Part shown: one piece after another, positions 25,243 to 33,958 of the stretch | How the letters are laid out: each line of letters starts with the position of its first letter | Position numbering within the stretch: position 1 is the stretch's first letter | Source of the DNA: Aquiluna sp. | GTDB lineage: Bacteria > Actinomycetota > Actinomycetes > Actinomycetales > Microbacteriaceae | Reading direction: 5' to 3' | NCBI GenBank assembly: GCA_021741585.1 | Contig: JAIOXN010000001.1 | Location: forward strand, 372,001-436,000 | DNA: 64,000 nt | Notes under the pieces: generated by a model | Database searches by the model: none | What the model was told of the DNA's origin: nothing | Seen by the model: the letters and a program-made list of their open reading frames with translations, nothing else | Made by a program: the position numbers and the translations under genes

Positions 25243-26745
25243 CTAGTTGCCAAGCCCAAATGCACTGCCAGATCCGGAAGTTTTTTCATTTGTCACGGGA
25301 ATTCCGGCGTTTTCGGCAGCTCTTTTAGCAGGATTTCCGCTCTTGGAACCTTTTTTCTTTTTATCTTTTTTCTTGCCGCCGATGAAGCCGCCGCCCATCG
25401 ACCCGCCGCCAAGAACCGGGTTTGTGCCCGGAATATTTGGCATTCCGCCCTTGGCCATGGTCTTCATGACCTTGGCAGCCTGCTCGAATCGATTGACCAG
25501 TTGGTTGACTTCGGTAACCGAAGTCCCAGACCCTTTTGCGATTCGCATGCGTCGAGAGCCGTTCAGGACTTTTGGTTGTTGACGTTCAACCGGAGTCATC
25601 GATCGAATGATGGCTTCAGTGCGAGTGATTTCACTTTCGTCAAATTCTTCAAGCTGCTTCTTCATTTGACCGGCTCCGGGCAGCATCCCCAGAAGGCTCT
25701 TCATGTTTCCCATTTTGCGCAGCTGCTGCATTTGTTCTAAAAAGTCTTGGAGCGTGAAAGATTCGGTCGCTAGCTTCTCTGCCAGTCGCTTGGATTCCTC
25801 TTCGTCAAAGTTCTTTTGGGCCTGCTCGATAAGAGAGACGATGTCTCCCATGTCCAAAATTCGGCTGGCCATGCGATCTGGGTAGAAGGGCTCAAATGCA
25901 TCCAAGCCTTCACCAGTTGAACTGAAAAGAATTGGGGCCCCAGTTACGGTAGCGACCGACAGCGCCGCTCCACCTCGGGAATCGCCATCCAGCTTGGTCA
26001 GCACAATTCCCGAAATACCAACGCCATCCTTGAAAGCCTTCGCAACGTTCACCGCATCTTGACCGAGCATCGAATCCACAACAAACAAAATTTCGTCTGG
26101 ACCCACCGCGTCACGAATGCTCGCAGCCTGCTGCATCATCTCCTGGTCAACACCTAAACGTCCGGCAGTGTCAACAATCACGACCGAGAACTGAGACTTT
26201 TTGGCAAAAGCAATTGCGTCTTTGGAAACCTTAACTGGGTCTCCGGACCCATTACCGAGCTCAGGCGCAAAGACCGGGACACCGGTTCTTTCCCCCAGTA
26301 CTTGCAGTTGATTTACAGCGTTAGGGCGCTGAAGATCGGCGGCAACCAGTAGCGGAGTGTGATTTTGCTCCTTAAGCCATTTCGCAAGTTTTCCAGCCAA
26401 TGTCGTTTTACCGGAACCTTGCAAACCGGCCAGCAAAATAACGGTTGGTGGGTTCTTTGCAAATGAAAGCTTCCTGGCTTCCCCGCCCAATATTGTTGTC
26501 AGCTCTTCGTTGACGATCTGCACAACCTGCTGTGCCGGGTTCAGCGCCTTCGAGACCTCATCGCCGAGCGCCCTCTCTCTGACTTTCCCGGTGAAATCTT
26601 TCACAACTTCTAGCGAAACATCCGCCTCCAGCAGGGCCCGGCGGATGTCTCTCAGGGTTGCGTCGATATCAGCGGGTGAGAGCCTGCCGCGACCACGGAG
26701 GTTCTTAAATGTGTCCGAGAGTCTCTCAGAAAGGTTTCCGAACAA
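25243..26745 (-). CDS. ffh: Signal recognition particle protein Ffh
   Basis: 500 residues. GTPase that targets membrane proteins to FtsY and SecYEG. N domain, then G domain (GLQGSGKTTLAGKL, DTAGR, TKLDGDSRGG), then the methionine-rich M domain (EQMQQLRKMGNMKSLLGMLPG; RRMRIAKGSG signature for 4.5S RNA binding). A Gly-rich and Lys-rich tail (GGKKKDKKKKGSKSG) ends the protein. Start TTG 26745, with TAGGAG eight bases upstream. Its receptor ftsY lies in the same window. Confidence 0.97.
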   Translation of the reverse strand: MFGNLSERLSDTFKNLRGRGRLSPADIDATLRDIRRALLEADVSLEVVKDFTGKVRERALGDEVSKALNPAQQVVQIVNEELTTILGGEARKLSFAKNPPTVILLAGLQGSGKTTLAGKLAKWLKEQNHTPLLVAADLQRPNAVNQLQVLGERTGVPVFAPELGNGSGDPVKVSKDAIAFAKKSQFSVVIVDTAGRLGVDQEMMQQAASIRDAVGPDEILFVVDSMLGQDAVNVAKAFKDGVGISGIVLTKLDGDSRGGAALSVATVTGAPILFSSTGEGLDAFEPFYPDRMASRILDMGDIVSLIEQAQKNFDEEESKRLAEKLATESFTLQDFLEQMQQLRKMGNMKSLLGMLPGAGQMKKQLEEFDESEITRTEAIIRSMTPVERQQPKVLNGSRRMRIAKGSGTSVTEVNQLVNRFEQAAKVMKTMAKGGMPNIPGTNPVLGGGSMGGGFIGGKKKDKKKKGSKSGNPAKRAAENAGIPVTNEKTSGSGSAFGLGN

Positions 26746-26812
26746 CTTGGCAACTCCTATTTGGCTTGAACAACCCTTGAAAGCCTAATAGCATCAGGGG
26801 CTCAACTAGCCT

Positions 26813-27169
26813 ATGGTTTTGAGGGTGCACAAGACTAAAACAATCATCCGGGTGGTAGCGAGCATCATCATCGCACTAGCACTGGTGATTATTGGCACGT
26901 CAATTCATCAGTCTCTTTCCAACGAATTTCCAGTCGGCCTTATTGCAGCTGGGTTGTTGCTTTTTAGTGCAGCTACAAACTTTCGATCGAATCGAGTTTC
27001 GAGTTGGATTTTCACGCTCACCTTTGTAGCCGGAATGATGCTCACGGCGCAGAAATCAAATCAGGATGCGATGCTCCCAGCAAACACCTTGGGTTTTACC
27101 TGGTCCTATGGAGCCATTGCTCTGGTCTTGCTGGTTTCAATCTGGCCAAGAATTAGATCTAAAGCTTGA
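26813..27169 (+). CDS. Small hydrophobic membrane protein, unknown
   Basis: 118 residues with a basic N-terminus (HKTKTIIR) and about four membrane segments (VVASIIIALALVIIG, VGLIAAGLLLFSAA, WIFTLTFVAGMM, YGAIALVLLVSIW). I recognise no family; small unnamed membrane proteins of this size are common in Microbacteriaceae. It is divergent from ffh with a 67-base spacer and overlaps the end of convergent mutM by 11 bases. No good ribosome site precedes ATG 26813; a GTG at 26825 is an alternative. Confidence 0.6.
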   Translation: MVLRVHKTKTIIRVVASIIIALALVIIGTSIHQSLSNEFPVGLIAAGLLLFSAATNFRSNRVSSWIFTLTFVAGMMLTAQKSNQDAMLPANTLGFTWSYGAIALVLLVSIWPRIRSKA

Positions 27170-28058
27170 TTTTTTGGCATTTGGGGCAGAAGTGCGAGCC
27201 CCTGTTTGCCCAGGCAACTCGCTTTATCTGCGTACCGCAGCGACTACAAGGCTCACCCGTCTGACCATATGCATTCAGGGACTGAGAGAAGTAGCCACTC
27301 TCACCATTGACGTTCTTATATTGCTCATCGAAAGATGTCCCGCCTTGGGCGACAGCTTTATTGAGGACATCTGTGGCAATCAGAATGATTTCTTGAATTT
27401 TCTTACGCGACAGCGATGAAGCCGGTTGATCGAAATGGGTTCTTGAGAGCCAGAGAGTCTCATCGGCATAGATATTTCCAATTCCACTTAGCACCCCCTG
27501 GTCTAAAAGAACTCTTTTGATACCGGAATTCTTTTTTGCGATTTTCTCAGCGACCTGCTTGATGTCAAATAGCGGGTCCAGAAGATCGCGTGAAATGTGC
27601 GCAACAGACTCTGGAATCAGATTACCAATCTTGGCTTCTGGTGAATATCCCGCCTCGCCATAATCTACCTCGGTCAGGCTGTCTATCATCAGCCCCCCAA
27701 ATAGCCGCTGATCTACAAAACGAATCTCAAGCTCTTCCCCATTACCGCTAGCGACATCAATGACCACTCGAGTTTGAGGATCCTCAGAAAATCCTTTAGT
27801 GCGAACTAAGACCTGTCCGCTCATGCCAAGATGGCCAACCAGTGCCCTGCTGTCAGATATCGGTAGCCAGAGGAACTTCCCCCTCCTTGCGACTGCCCTG
27901 AGGGTTGACCCTTTGAGCTCAGACACAAAACCCTCAACGCCAGAGAGATTTCTTTTCAAGGATCTCGAGTCCCGAATCGAAATACCTTGCACCCTGGCCC
28001 CCACTAGATGGGCTGCAAGTCCAGAGCGAACAGTCTCAACCTCTGGCAATTCAGGCAT
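27159..28058 (-). CDS. mutM: Formamidopyrimidine-DNA glycosylase
   Basis: 299 residues from ATG 28058, which gives the mature MPELPEVE N-terminus with catalytic Pro2 and Glu3; a longer frame reading into rnc is rejected. Removes 8-oxoguanine and cleaves the abasic site. The H2TH region holds LLDQGVLSGIGNIYADE. The C-terminal zinc finger is complete (CSRCGTQ and CPKCQ). It overlaps the end of rnc by eight bases. Confidence 0.96.
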   Translation of the reverse strand: MPELPEVETVRSGLAAHLVGARVQGISIRDSRSLKRNLSGVEGFVSELKGSTLRAVARRGKFLWLPISDSRALVGHLGMSGQVLVRTKGFSEDPQTRVVIDVASGNGEELEIRFVDQRLFGGLMIDSLTEVDYGEAGYSPEAKIGNLIPESVAHISRDLLDPLFDIKQVAEKIAKKNSGIKRVLLDQGVLSGIGNIYADETLWLSRTHFDQPASSLSRKKIQEIILIATDVLNKAVAQGGTSFDEQYKNVNGESGYFSQSLNAYGQTGEPCSRCGTQIKRVAWANRGSHFCPKCQKIKL

Positions 28059-28725
28059 TGGCAAGCAACCTGAGTGCCTCAATTGCTGCCTGAGTTTCAG
28101 CAGCGCGTTTTGATGTTCCAATTCCGCTCGAGAGCAACCTCTCTGCAGCAAAACAGTTGGCCGTATAGACCATTTCATGATCCGGACCGGTGCCAGAAAC
28201 TTCATACCTTATTGAGCCCAGGCTATTTCTTGCAGCTAGTTCGATCAGTGAGGTTTTAGGGTCCGATGCCTCACGAATAGCGTCTGGATCTTTGAGTAGC
28301 GGGAAAATATGCCGCTTGATTATCTGAGCAGCAGAATCAATGCCAGCAGTCAGATACGCCGCACCAATCAAGGCTTCAAAAGCGTCTGCCAGGAGATTTA
28401 CTTTATTGCGGCCTGAAGTTTGCTCTTCGCCCTTGCCGAGTTTTAGGTATGAGCCAAGATTAATTCGATTGGCTGCGCTTGCAAGTGCCTGGGCCGATAC
28501 AACGGCATTCTTGAGCTTTGTAAGCTCCCCTTCATTCAGATCTGGGTTTTCCTGAAAGACATAACCGGCTACCAGGTAACCAAGAATGGAATCTCCCAGA
28601 AATTCAAGGCGTTCATTATTCGAACCGCCATTTTCATAGGCGTGAGAAGAGTGCGTAAGTGCGAGCTCTAAGAGCTCTTTTGAGATTGTTCCGCCGAGCT
28701 CAGTAACTAGAGCTTCAGTTGACAT
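28051..28725 (-). CDS. rnc: Ribonuclease III
   Basis: 224 residues. Cleaves double-stranded rRNA precursors and regulatory duplexes. RNase III signature NERLEFLGDSILGYLV; second metal site around DAFEALIGAAYL. The C-terminal double-stranded RNA-binding domain (KTSLIELAARNSLGSIRYE to AIEALRLLA) is complete. It starts two bases after rpmF in the order coaD-DUF177-rpmF-rnc-mutM. Confidence 0.97.
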   Translation of the reverse strand: MSTEALVTELGGTISKELLELALTHSSHAYENGGSNNERLEFLGDSILGYLVAGYVFQENPDLNEGELTKLKNAVVSAQALASAANRINLGSYLKLGKGEEQTSGRNKVNLLADAFEALIGAAYLTAGIDSAAQIIKRHIFPLLKDPDAIREASDPKTSLIELAARNSLGSIRYEVSGTGPDHEMVYTANCFAAERLLSSGIGTSKRAAETQAAIEALRLLANA

Positions 28726-28727
28726 CT

Positions 28728-28931
28728 TTAGGCGTCAGCGACCTTGCGGCCCTTGTATTCCATGTACAGCTCGGTGCCGACAGAGTCGGTTACCATCTTT
28801 GCGCGGTGAGGAAGTGAGTAAACAGTCTTGCCGTTTTCGATGCTCTTTACGAGGGTTACAGGCTCGGCCTTCCACATCGAACGACGTGAACGGGTGTTAG
28901 ACCTGGACTGGCGGCGCTTTGGTACTGGCAT
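28728..28931 (-). CDS. rpmF: 50S ribosomal protein L32, zinc-free form
   Basis: 67 residues beginning MPVPKRRQSRSNTRSRRS, the usual L32 start. There is no cysteine, so this is the C-minus type that needs no zinc. Located between DUF177 and rnc, the conserved neighbourhood. Two-base gaps on both sides indicate one operon. Confidence 0.97.
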   Translation of the reverse strand: MPVPKRRQSRSNTRSRRSMWKAEPVTLVKSIENGKTVYSLPHRAKMVTDSVGTELYMEYKGRKVADA

Positions 28932-28933
28932 GG

Positions 28934-29440
28934 TTACTCTTCCTTGCTAAGTAAATCTTTTAGGGCATTGAATCTGGGATCAACCGGATTCTCATGCTGG
29001 TGCTCGTGAGTTTCTGAAAGTTTCTCTCCGCAACCCGCACATAATCCGAGACAATCAGGACTACACACCGGCTGGAAAGGAAGACTCAAAACTACCGAAT
29101 CAATAACGACCTGTTCTAAATCAATGAGCTCGCCACTAACGACCAGTTCGTCATCCGAAGTAGAAGAATAGGCGAAAAGCTCTTGAAAATCCACCTCAAT
29201 TTCAAGATTCATGGAATCCAAGCAGCGAGAACATATGGTTTTAGCCGCGGCCTCCACTTCGCCCGTAGCCAAAATGCCCTCGTGAACCGACTCTAATCGC
29301 AGGAAAATATCAAGGGCATCCCCGGTCTCAAGCTTCACCAATTCGGTTCCAATTGGGCCTTCCAAGACAATCTTTAGATCCATTTCCTGCATATTGCCGG
29401 GGTGGTTTAGCAGATCTTTAATGGGAATCAGAAAACTCAT
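28934..29440 (-). CDS. DUF177 (YceD-type) protein
   Basis: 168 residues. The family is encoded next to rpmF in most bacteria and has been linked to 23S rRNA metabolism. Two cysteine motifs are seen, CSRCLD (~75) and CSPDCLGLCAGCG (~127-139), suggesting a metal site. The ATG overlaps the coaD stop by four bases. Confidence 0.9.
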   Translation of the reverse strand: MSFLIPIKDLLNHPGNMQEMDLKIVLEGPIGTELVKLETGDALDIFLRLESVHEGILATGEVEAAAKTICSRCLDSMNLEIEVDFQELFAYSSTSDDELVVSGELIDLEQVVIDSVVLSLPFQPVCSPDCLGLCAGCGEKLSETHEHQHENPVDPRFNALKDLLSKEE

Positions 29441-29925
29441 TTTTGAAGCCTTTCGACCAGTGCTTTTTCAATGCTTTTGGTCAGGTACTGGGACACGTCT
29501 CCACCTAATTTTGCAACTTCTTTGACTAGAGAAGAAGAAACATAACCATACTCCGGCTCACTTGGCAAGAAAACAGTCTCAATGCTTGTTAGATCGCGAT
29601 TGACCTGAGCCATGGGAAGTTCGTACTCGATATCCGACTCAGACCTAAAGCCCTTGAGAATCACTTTCGCATTAAGATCCCTAGCAAAATCCACTAACAA
29701 TCCAGATTCAAGCTCCAGTACACGAACTCCATCAATCTTGGCTTCAACTAAAGTCTGCGAGATCATTTCAACTCGCTCTTTTGATGAAAATAGTGGCGAT
29801 TTATTTGGGTTATGCACCACCACGACAGCAATTTCGCCAAAAATACCTACGGCCCTTTTTAGGACAGATAGGTGCCCGAGGGTTATCGGATCGAATGACC
29901 CTGGGTAAATTGCGACAGTTTTCAC
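29437..29925 (-). CDS. coaD: Phosphopantetheine adenylyltransferase
   Basis: 162 residues. Makes dephospho-CoA from 4'-phosphopantetheine and ATP. Nucleotidyltransferase motif YPGSFDPITLGH at the N-terminus, and SSSLVKEVAKLGGDVS near the C-terminus. Normal length. It starts nine bases after recG on the same strand. Confidence 0.97.
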   Translation of the reverse strand: MKTVAIYPGSFDPITLGHLSVLKRAVGIFGEIAVVVVHNPNKSPLFSSKERVEMISQTLVEAKIDGVRVLELESGLLVDFARDLNAKVILKGFRSESDIEYELPMAQVNRDLTSIETVFLPSEPEYGYVSSSLVKEVAKLGGDVSQYLTKSIEKALVERLQK

Positions 29926-29934
29926 GGCTCTAGG

Positions 29935-32046
29935 TTAGCTGCGAGTTAGCCCTTCCGCGAAGGAATCTTGCACAACTGCGATTAGTGAATCGCTCAGGCC
30001 GCCCGTTTCCAGCTCTACGGCAATGTTTCGAGAATCTGCAATCAGGTCAGCATCTTTGACGACATTGAGCAACTTCAGCTGAGACTTGCCACCTGATTGC
30101 ATGTTTCCCAGAACATCCCCAGCACCGCGGATTTCAAGATCTATTTCTGAAAGCTTGAAGCCGTCAAGAGTTTTGGAAACTGCTTGAAGTCTTTGCATCG
30201 CAATTGATTCTGGCAGGGCCGCACTCACAAGCAAGCAGAGTCCCTGGTGATTACCTCGACCAACTCTTCCCCTGAGCTGATGGAGTTGGGAAATACCAAA
30301 CCTGTCGGCGTCCAGAATGACCATCGCGGTTGCATTAGGGATATTTACGCCGACCTCAATAACGGTTGTAGCAACCAAAACTTGAATTTCGTTTGCCGCA
30401 AAAGCGTCCATCACCGACGCCTTCTCCTCACTCGATAGCCTGCCGTGGAGAAGCCCGATTCGAATCCCCGTCAGTGCTGGATTGAGTTTGAGCGACTGAT
30501 AAACCTCTTCGGCCGCTGCCGGTTCGACCTCTCCCTCGAGCGCGGGTTCCTCTTGCCCGTCCTCTGAAACTTGGGCTTGAATTCGAGGGCAAACCACAAA
30601 TGCCTGATGGCCCTGTGAAACTTCTTCAGCCACTCGCTGCCAGATTCTTGAAACTAACCCCGGATTTGAAAGCTGAACAACGTGCGTCTCAATCTGCTGT
30701 CTTCCAGCTGGTAACTCAGTAAGTGATGAAACATCCAAATCACCAAAAACAGTTATGGCAAGGGTTCTTGGAATTGGGGTTGCGGTCATAATCAGAACAT
30801 GCGGGGCGGTTTTAGCTTTTGCTTTGAGCGCTTCGCGCTGGCCGACTCCAAATCGATGTTGCTCATCTACAACAACCATTCCCAAATCGAAAAATTGCAC
30901 TTGGTCGCTAATTAGCGCATGTGTCCCGATGGCCAAGAGGCACTTACCGCTTGCCAGATCCAATAGCGCTCTCTTCTTTTCTGCAGCTGGCATTTGACCT
31001 GTGAGCAACCTCACTCCAAGCATTGCGGTCAAATCCGGACCTAGCATCTGCGTGATGCTGCGGAAATGTTGAGAGGCTAAAACCTCGGTTGGCGCCAAGA
31101 ATGCCGACTGGCCGCCAGACTCGGCCGTAACCAGAATCGCTCTAAGAGCTACTAGGGTTTTCCCCGATCCAACCTCACCCTGCAAAATGCGATGCATCGG
31201 CACACCAGATCCAAGATCCTTTTCTATCTGAGCACCAACTTCTCGCTGACCATCAGTTAATTCAAAAGGGAGAGATTTATCCAAGACCCCCAACAGCTCC
31301 CCCGGGGTTCGAATTTCGGCGCCAGATTCTTGACTAGCGCGCCGGGATTGCAGCAGTTTCAGCTGCAGAATCATCGCCTCATGAAAACGCAGTGAATCTC
31401 GCGCCTTCATCCAATCGGATTCGACCTGAGGCTTGTGAATCATCGATATGGCCTCACTCAAGCGCATTAAATTCCGCTGTTTTAGAAGTGATTCTGGCAA
31501 TAGTGCTTCAAAGGGCGCGCAAGATTCCAGGACAATAGCAATTGACTTCTGGATTTTCCAGGTAGTCAGCGATCCAGTCGCAGGGTAGATGGGAATTGGT
31601 AAATCCGCCCAAGCCTTTGCAGCACTTGGGTCAATTTCCTGGTCGAAAAGCTCGTAATCCGGATGGGTTAGTTGCAATTTTCCGGAAAAGGAACCTATTT
31701 TTCCCGAAAACAAACCGCGTGCCCCAGCATGCAGTTCATTTTGCCGCCAATGTTGATTAAAAAAAGCCAATGAGATTCGCTCAGAACCATCGGTCACAAT
31801 TACCTCTAGAAGCGTCCCAGAGCGTCCTTTCAGCCTCCGACTTGTGGACGAAACGACTTCGCCAACAACACTCACCATTTCACCAAGCGGCAGCCCTATA
31901 AGCGGAGTTAATTCGCCTCGCTTGGAATATCTCCGGGGGTAGTGCTGCAACAAATCCGAAACCGTGTGGATTTCTAACTGCTTGGCGAAGGCCTTGGCGG
32001 TCTTATCGCCAAGGACTGCAGCAAGCTTTCTACCATCCACAATCAC
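29935..32046 (-). CDS. recG: ATP-dependent DNA helicase RecG
   Basis: 703 residues. Remodels stalled forks and recombination intermediates. The N-terminal wedge/OB domain (~1-200) precedes a superfamily 2 helicase: GEVGSGKT (Walker A), VVDEQHRFG (DEQH), TATPIPRT, and QLRGRVGRGN. Start GTG 32046. It is divergent from rsmD with a 48-base gap. The order recG-coaD is usual. Confidence 0.96.
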   Translation of the reverse strand: MIVDGRKLAAVLGDKTAKAFAKQLEIHTVSDLLQHYPRRYSKRGELTPLIGLPLGEMVSVVGEVVSSTSRRLKGRSGTLLEVIVTDGSERISLAFFNQHWRQNELHAGARGLFSGKIGSFSGKLQLTHPDYELFDQEIDPSAAKAWADLPIPIYPATGSLTTWKIQKSIAIVLESCAPFEALLPESLLKQRNLMRLSEAISMIHKPQVESDWMKARDSLRFHEAMILQLKLLQSRRASQESGAEIRTPGELLGVLDKSLPFELTDGQREVGAQIEKDLGSGVPMHRILQGEVGSGKTLVALRAILVTAESGGQSAFLAPTEVLASQHFRSITQMLGPDLTAMLGVRLLTGQMPAAEKKRALLDLASGKCLLAIGTHALISDQVQFFDLGMVVVDEQHRFGVGQREALKAKAKTAPHVLIMTATPIPRTLAITVFGDLDVSSLTELPAGRQQIETHVVQLSNPGLVSRIWQRVAEEVSQGHQAFVVCPRIQAQVSEDGQEEPALEGEVEPAAAEEVYQSLKLNPALTGIRIGLLHGRLSSEEKASVMDAFAANEIQVLVATTVIEVGVNIPNATAMVILDADRFGISQLHQLRGRVGRGNHQGLCLLVSAALPESIAMQRLQAVSKTLDGFKLSEIDLEIRGAGDVLGNMQSGGKSQLKLLNVVKDADLIADSRNIAVELETGGLSDSLIAVVQDSFAEGLTRS

Positions 32047-32094
32047 AGTTCAATATTGGCCTATCCGACCCAAGCATTCACTAGGCTCTCTCAG

Positions 32095-32667
32095 GTGACA
32101 AGAATCATTTCGGGATTAGCCGGATCAATTCCACTGAAGGGTCCAGCGCGAGCTACCAGGCCAACCAGTGATCGAGTTAAGGAAAGCCTTTTTTCCACAC
32201 TTGAGAGTCTGAACGTTATTCAGGGCGCAAGCGTTCTTGACCTTTTTGCAGGAACCGGAGCGTTAGGCCTGGAAGCGGCATCCAGGGGCGCAAGCAGCAT
32301 CACATTGGTCGAAAGCGATAAACAAGCAGCTCAGGTATGTCGCGAGAATTTGGAAAAAGTAAGCACCGCCATTCAAAAGTCAGATGGAAATTGCCAGATA
32401 AGCCTTGCCCCAGTTGTAGCTGGAAAATTTCTAGACAAGGGCCCTGGCGGTTTTGATTTGGTGTTTCTAGATCCGCCATATGACTATCCAAATCAATCGC
32501 TAGGGATAGATTTGAGGAAACTACTGGCGAGCACCACCCAAGATGCTGTTTTTGTGATCGAGAGGTCGAGCAAGTCCGCCGCTCCAGATTTTGAGGCTAA
32601 TTTCGTTCAAATTCAGTTCAAGAATTACGGCGATACCGTAATCCACATTCTTAGAAAATTAGATTGA
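32095..32667 (+). CDS. rsmD: 16S rRNA (guanine-966-N2)-methyltransferase RsmD
   Basis: 190 residues from GTG 32095 (VTRIISGLAGS), the family N-terminus; the frame is open to TTG 32056 but those residues are not family-like. SAM-binding VLDLFAGTGALGLEAASRGA and the catalytic motif DPPYDYP are clear. The stop overlaps that of gltA by nine bases. Confidence 0.93.
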   Translation: MTRIISGLAGSIPLKGPARATRPTSDRVKESLFSTLESLNVIQGASVLDLFAGTGALGLEAASRGASSITLVESDKQAAQVCRENLEKVSTAIQKSDGNCQISLAPVVAGKFLDKGPGGFDLVFLDPPYDYPNQSLGIDLRKLLASTTQDAVFVIERSSKSAAPDFEANFVQIQFKNYGDTVIHILRKLD

Positions 32668-33927
32668 ACGCTGGTTTGGCCCTACGTAAACCTGTTGAGG
32701 TCTACCGATTCTGGTGCTGGTGTCTAGGTTCTGTTCTCTCCAGTGAGCAATCCAACCTGGGAGTCTTCCAAGTGCAAATAGTGGCGTGAACATTCTTGGC
32801 GGGAATTCCATCGCCTTATAGATGACACCTGTGTAGAAATCCACATTCGGATAGAGCTTTCGTTCTGAGAAATACTCATCCCTAAGCGCAGCCGCCTCTA
32901 GCTCCTTAGCGATATCAAGCAATGGATCCTTCACGCCAAGCTCGGTCAAAACCTTGTCGGCATGGGCCTTAACGATTTTTGCCCGTGGATCAAAGGACTT
33001 ATAGACCCTGTGACCAAAGCCCATGAGACGAATACCGTCTTCTTTGTTCTTTACTCGAGCGACGTATTGTTCGACGCTGTCACCTGAAGAAGAAATAAGG
33101 TTCAACATATCCAGAACTGCTTCGTTGGCTCCGCCATGAAGTGGACCAGAAAGCGCATTGATTCCAGATGCGATAGATGCAAAAAGGTTTGCCCCAGAGG
33201 ATCCGACGAGTCGGACCGTTGAAGTGCTGCAGTTTTGTTCGTGATCGGCGTGAAGCAACAGCAATGTGTCAAGGGCGCCGGTCACCACATCATTAGATTT
33301 CCAGGATTGCCCCTCTTCACCAAAGGTCATTCTCAAAAAGTCATCGATTAGTGAAAGTTCAAGATTTGGAGCCAAGGGATCTTTGCCCATGAGTGTTCTG
33401 TGGATGGCAGCCGTGATTACCGGCATTTTCCCTAGCAACGAAATTGTTGCAGCCTCAACCTGTTCTGGATTCTTAGGGTCCAAAAGGCCCGTCTCGGATG
33501 CGGCCAACGCAGAAACCGCAGACGACAAGACAGTCATTGGGTGCGCAGTTGGATCAAATGATCCAATCAGACTCAAAAGCTGCTTGCTTATGGGGGAAGC
33601 TTCGCGCAATTTTCCATGGAAGATTTCAGCTTCAGCTGCTGAAGGCAATTCGCCATATACAAGCAGGTATGAAACCTCAAGATAGCTTTTACCCTCTGCA
33701 AGCTGCTCTATGGGGTAGCCCCGATGGCGCAAAATTCCCTTTTCGCCGTCAATGAAGGTTATTGCGCTTTTTGTAGAGGAGGTATTGACGAAGCCTTGAT
33801 CGAATGAACTCAGACCAGTAGTTGCAATTAGCTTCGAGATATCGATTCCGCTTGGCCCCTCGGTTGCAGGGACAATTGCCATCTCAGAGGTTATTTCCCC
33901 ATAGCTAATTGAAACTTTGTCGCTCAA
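32659..33927 (-). CDS. gltA: Citrate synthase (type II)
   Basis: 422 residues. Condenses oxaloacetate and acetyl-CoA. Seen are LSGPLHGGANEAV (catalytic His), MGFGHRVYKSFDPRA (second His), and DFYTGVIYKAM (catalytic Asp). Length and N-terminal domain match the hexameric type of actinobacteria. The start is TTG 33927 with AAAGGAG eight bases upstream. Confidence 0.97.
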   Translation of the reverse strand: MSDKVSISYGEITSEMAIVPATEGPSGIDISKLIATTGLSSFDQGFVNTSSTKSAITFIDGEKGILRHRGYPIEQLAEGKSYLEVSYLLVYGELPSAAEAEIFHGKLREASPISKQLLSLIGSFDPTAHPMTVLSSAVSALAASETGLLDPKNPEQVEAATISLLGKMPVITAAIHRTLMGKDPLAPNLELSLIDDFLRMTFGEEGQSWKSNDVVTGALDTLLLLHADHEQNCSTSTVRLVGSSGANLFASIASGINALSGPLHGGANEAVLDMLNLISSSGDSVEQYVARVKNKEDGIRLMGFGHRVYKSFDPRAKIVKAHADKVLTELGVKDPLLDIAKELEAAALRDEYFSERKLYPNVDFYTGVIYKAMEFPPRMFTPLFALGRLPGWIAHWREQNLDTSTRIGRPQQVYVGPNQRSI

Positions 33928-33958
33928 AGGCGTGCTCCTTTTGGGATTTGGCTTTGGC

